This document shows, piece by piece, positions 63,403 to 64,000 of a DNA stretch of 64,000 nt. The stretch lies in the NCBI RefSeq assembly GCF_000147815.2, contig NC_015957.1:1736001-1800000 (forward strand). Direction: 5' to 3'. The notes under the pieces were generated by a model, which worked only from the letters and a program-made list of their open reading frames with translations, was not told where the DNA came from and ran no database searches. How positions within the stretch are numbered: the stretch's first letter is position 1; each line of letters starts with the position of its first letter. The translations under genes and the position numbers were made by a program. This DNA comes from Streptomyces violaceusniger Tu 4113. GTDB taxonomy: Bacteria; Actinomycetota; Actinomycetes; Streptomycetales; Streptomycetaceae.

Positions 63403-64000
63403 ATGACCAATCTCGAAGGTGCGCCTGCTGAGGCGAGTGACGTTCGCGGGCGCGTCGCCGAGCTGCACGCGATTCGCGAGCAGGCTCGGCGCGGCCCGAG
63501 CGAGCGGGCGACCGAGGCCCAGAAGGCCAAGGGGAAGCTGACGGCTCGCGAGCGGATCGATCTGCTGCTTGACGAGGGGTCCTTCAACGAAGTGGAGCCG
63601 CTGCGGCGGCATCGTGCGACCGGGTTCGGCCTGGAGGCGAAGAAGCCTTACACCGACGGGGTCGTCACCGGCTGGGGGACCGTCCACGGACGGACGGTGT
63701 TCGTCTACGCACACGACTTCCGGATCTTCGGCGGGGCGCTGGGGGAGGCCCACGCGACCAAGATCCACAAAATCATGGACATGGCCATCTCGGCCGGGGC
63801 GCCGCTGGTGTCCCTCAACGACGGCGCCGGTGCCCGTATCCAGGAGGGCGTCTCGGCGCTCGCCGGATACGGCGGCATCTTCCAGCGGAACACCAAGGCG
63901 TCCGGCGTCATCCCCCAGATCAGCGTGATGCTCGGCCCGTGCGCGGGCGGGGCGGCGTACTCCCCGGCGCTGACGGACTTCGTCTTCATGGTCCGGGAGA
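63403..64000 (+). CDS. Acyl-CoA (propionyl/acetyl-CoA) carboxylase beta subunit, N-terminal part
   Basis: The first 199 codons of a carboxyltransferase subunit; the gene runs off the window. [64 protein letters not shown] and the oxyanion-hole [18 protein letters not shown] are typical of AccB/PccB. It transfers CO2 from biotin to acyl-CoA to make methylmalonyl- or malonyl-CoA. Position after the ilvE-cimA region matches the AccB/PccB gene I recall in S. coelicolor. The ATG at 63403 seems leaderless. Confidence 0.93.
   Translation, partial: MTNLEGAPAEASDVRGRVAELHAIREQARRGPSERATEAQKAKGKLTARERIDLLLDEGSFNEVEPLRRHRATGFGLEAKKPYTDGVVTGWGTVHGRTVFVYAHDFRIFGGALGEAHATKIHKIMDMAISAGAPLVSLNDGAGARIQEGVSALAGYGGIFQRNTKASGVIPQISVMLGPCAGGAAYSPALTDFVFMVRE

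Overview
The window is about 64 kb of very GC-rich DNA with strong third-position G/C bias, GTG/TTG starts, GGAGG-type ribosome sites, leaderless -10-to-start arrangements and only three TTA codons noticed in real genes. Gene content and order (mnmA, ligA, gatCAB, ilvB-ilvN-ilvC, serA, proline catabolism, leuB, ilvE, citramalate synthase, acyl-CoA carboxylase) match the conserved core of a Streptomyces chromosome. No sequence search was run; all names come from reading the proteins and motifs.

Layout. 1-4.5 kb: end of an unidentified (possibly LLM-class) enzyme, mnmA, then a fused two-domain glycine/sarcosine-dimethylglycine methyltransferase that should make the osmolyte glycine betaine. 3.4-5.7 kb: a MerR-type regulator divergent from an MGT-type glycosyltransferase, with a MerR-spaced promoter between them. 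6.2-9.3 kb: a LOG-family gene, then the most interesting locus: an 82-aa RiPP precursor, an ATP-grasp ligase and a PIMT-like methyltransferase in one overlapping operon, i.e. a graspetide cluster of the aspartimide-forming type. 9.4-11.1 kb: DUF397 / XRE-DUF5753 / HATPase trio typical of Streptomyces developmental regulators. 11.3-21.7 kb: SDR, a MetE-core protein, ligA, a GGDEF-EAL protein (probable rmdB) and gatC-gatA-small membrane protein-gatB.

21.9-33.4 kb: M81/MlrC-like peptidase, MMPL exporter, a 63-aa protein coupled to a large LuxR-family ATPase regulator, a 55-aa protein, a lipoprotein sugar dehydrogenase, an aldo/keto reductase and a D-2-hydroxyacid dehydrogenase. 33.6-42.4 kb: a membrane PAS-GGDEF-EAL protein (probable cdgE), then ilvB-ilvN-ilvC and serA, with a complete attenuator (leader peptide, hairpins, terminator) before ilvB. 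42.5-51.5 kb is more accessory: two TetR/efflux pairs, a TetR/peroxiredoxin-like divergon, a 999-bp IS5-type element with CTAG duplications, a Uma2 protein and a secreted GH6 glucanase. 51.7-52.3 kb is a graveyard of truncated hydrolase genes.

52.4-64 kb returns to the core: a PucR regulator divergent from proline dehydrogenase and P5C dehydrogenase, a 40-aa protein, a Tat-exported phosphoesterase, leuB, ilvE, a second attenuator with Ile codons, cimA and the start of an acyl-CoA carboxylase beta subunit.

Themes: branched-chain amino-acid synthesis is spread over ilvBNC, leuB, ilvE and cimA, with two visible leader-peptide attenuators. Two c-di-GMP enzymes and the GH6 glucanase each carry one TTA codon, suggesting dependence on the bldA tRNA. 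The RiPP core can be folded into nested Ser/Thr-to-Asp pairs around a central Asp-Gly, as expected for a stem-loop graspetide with a loop aspartimide.
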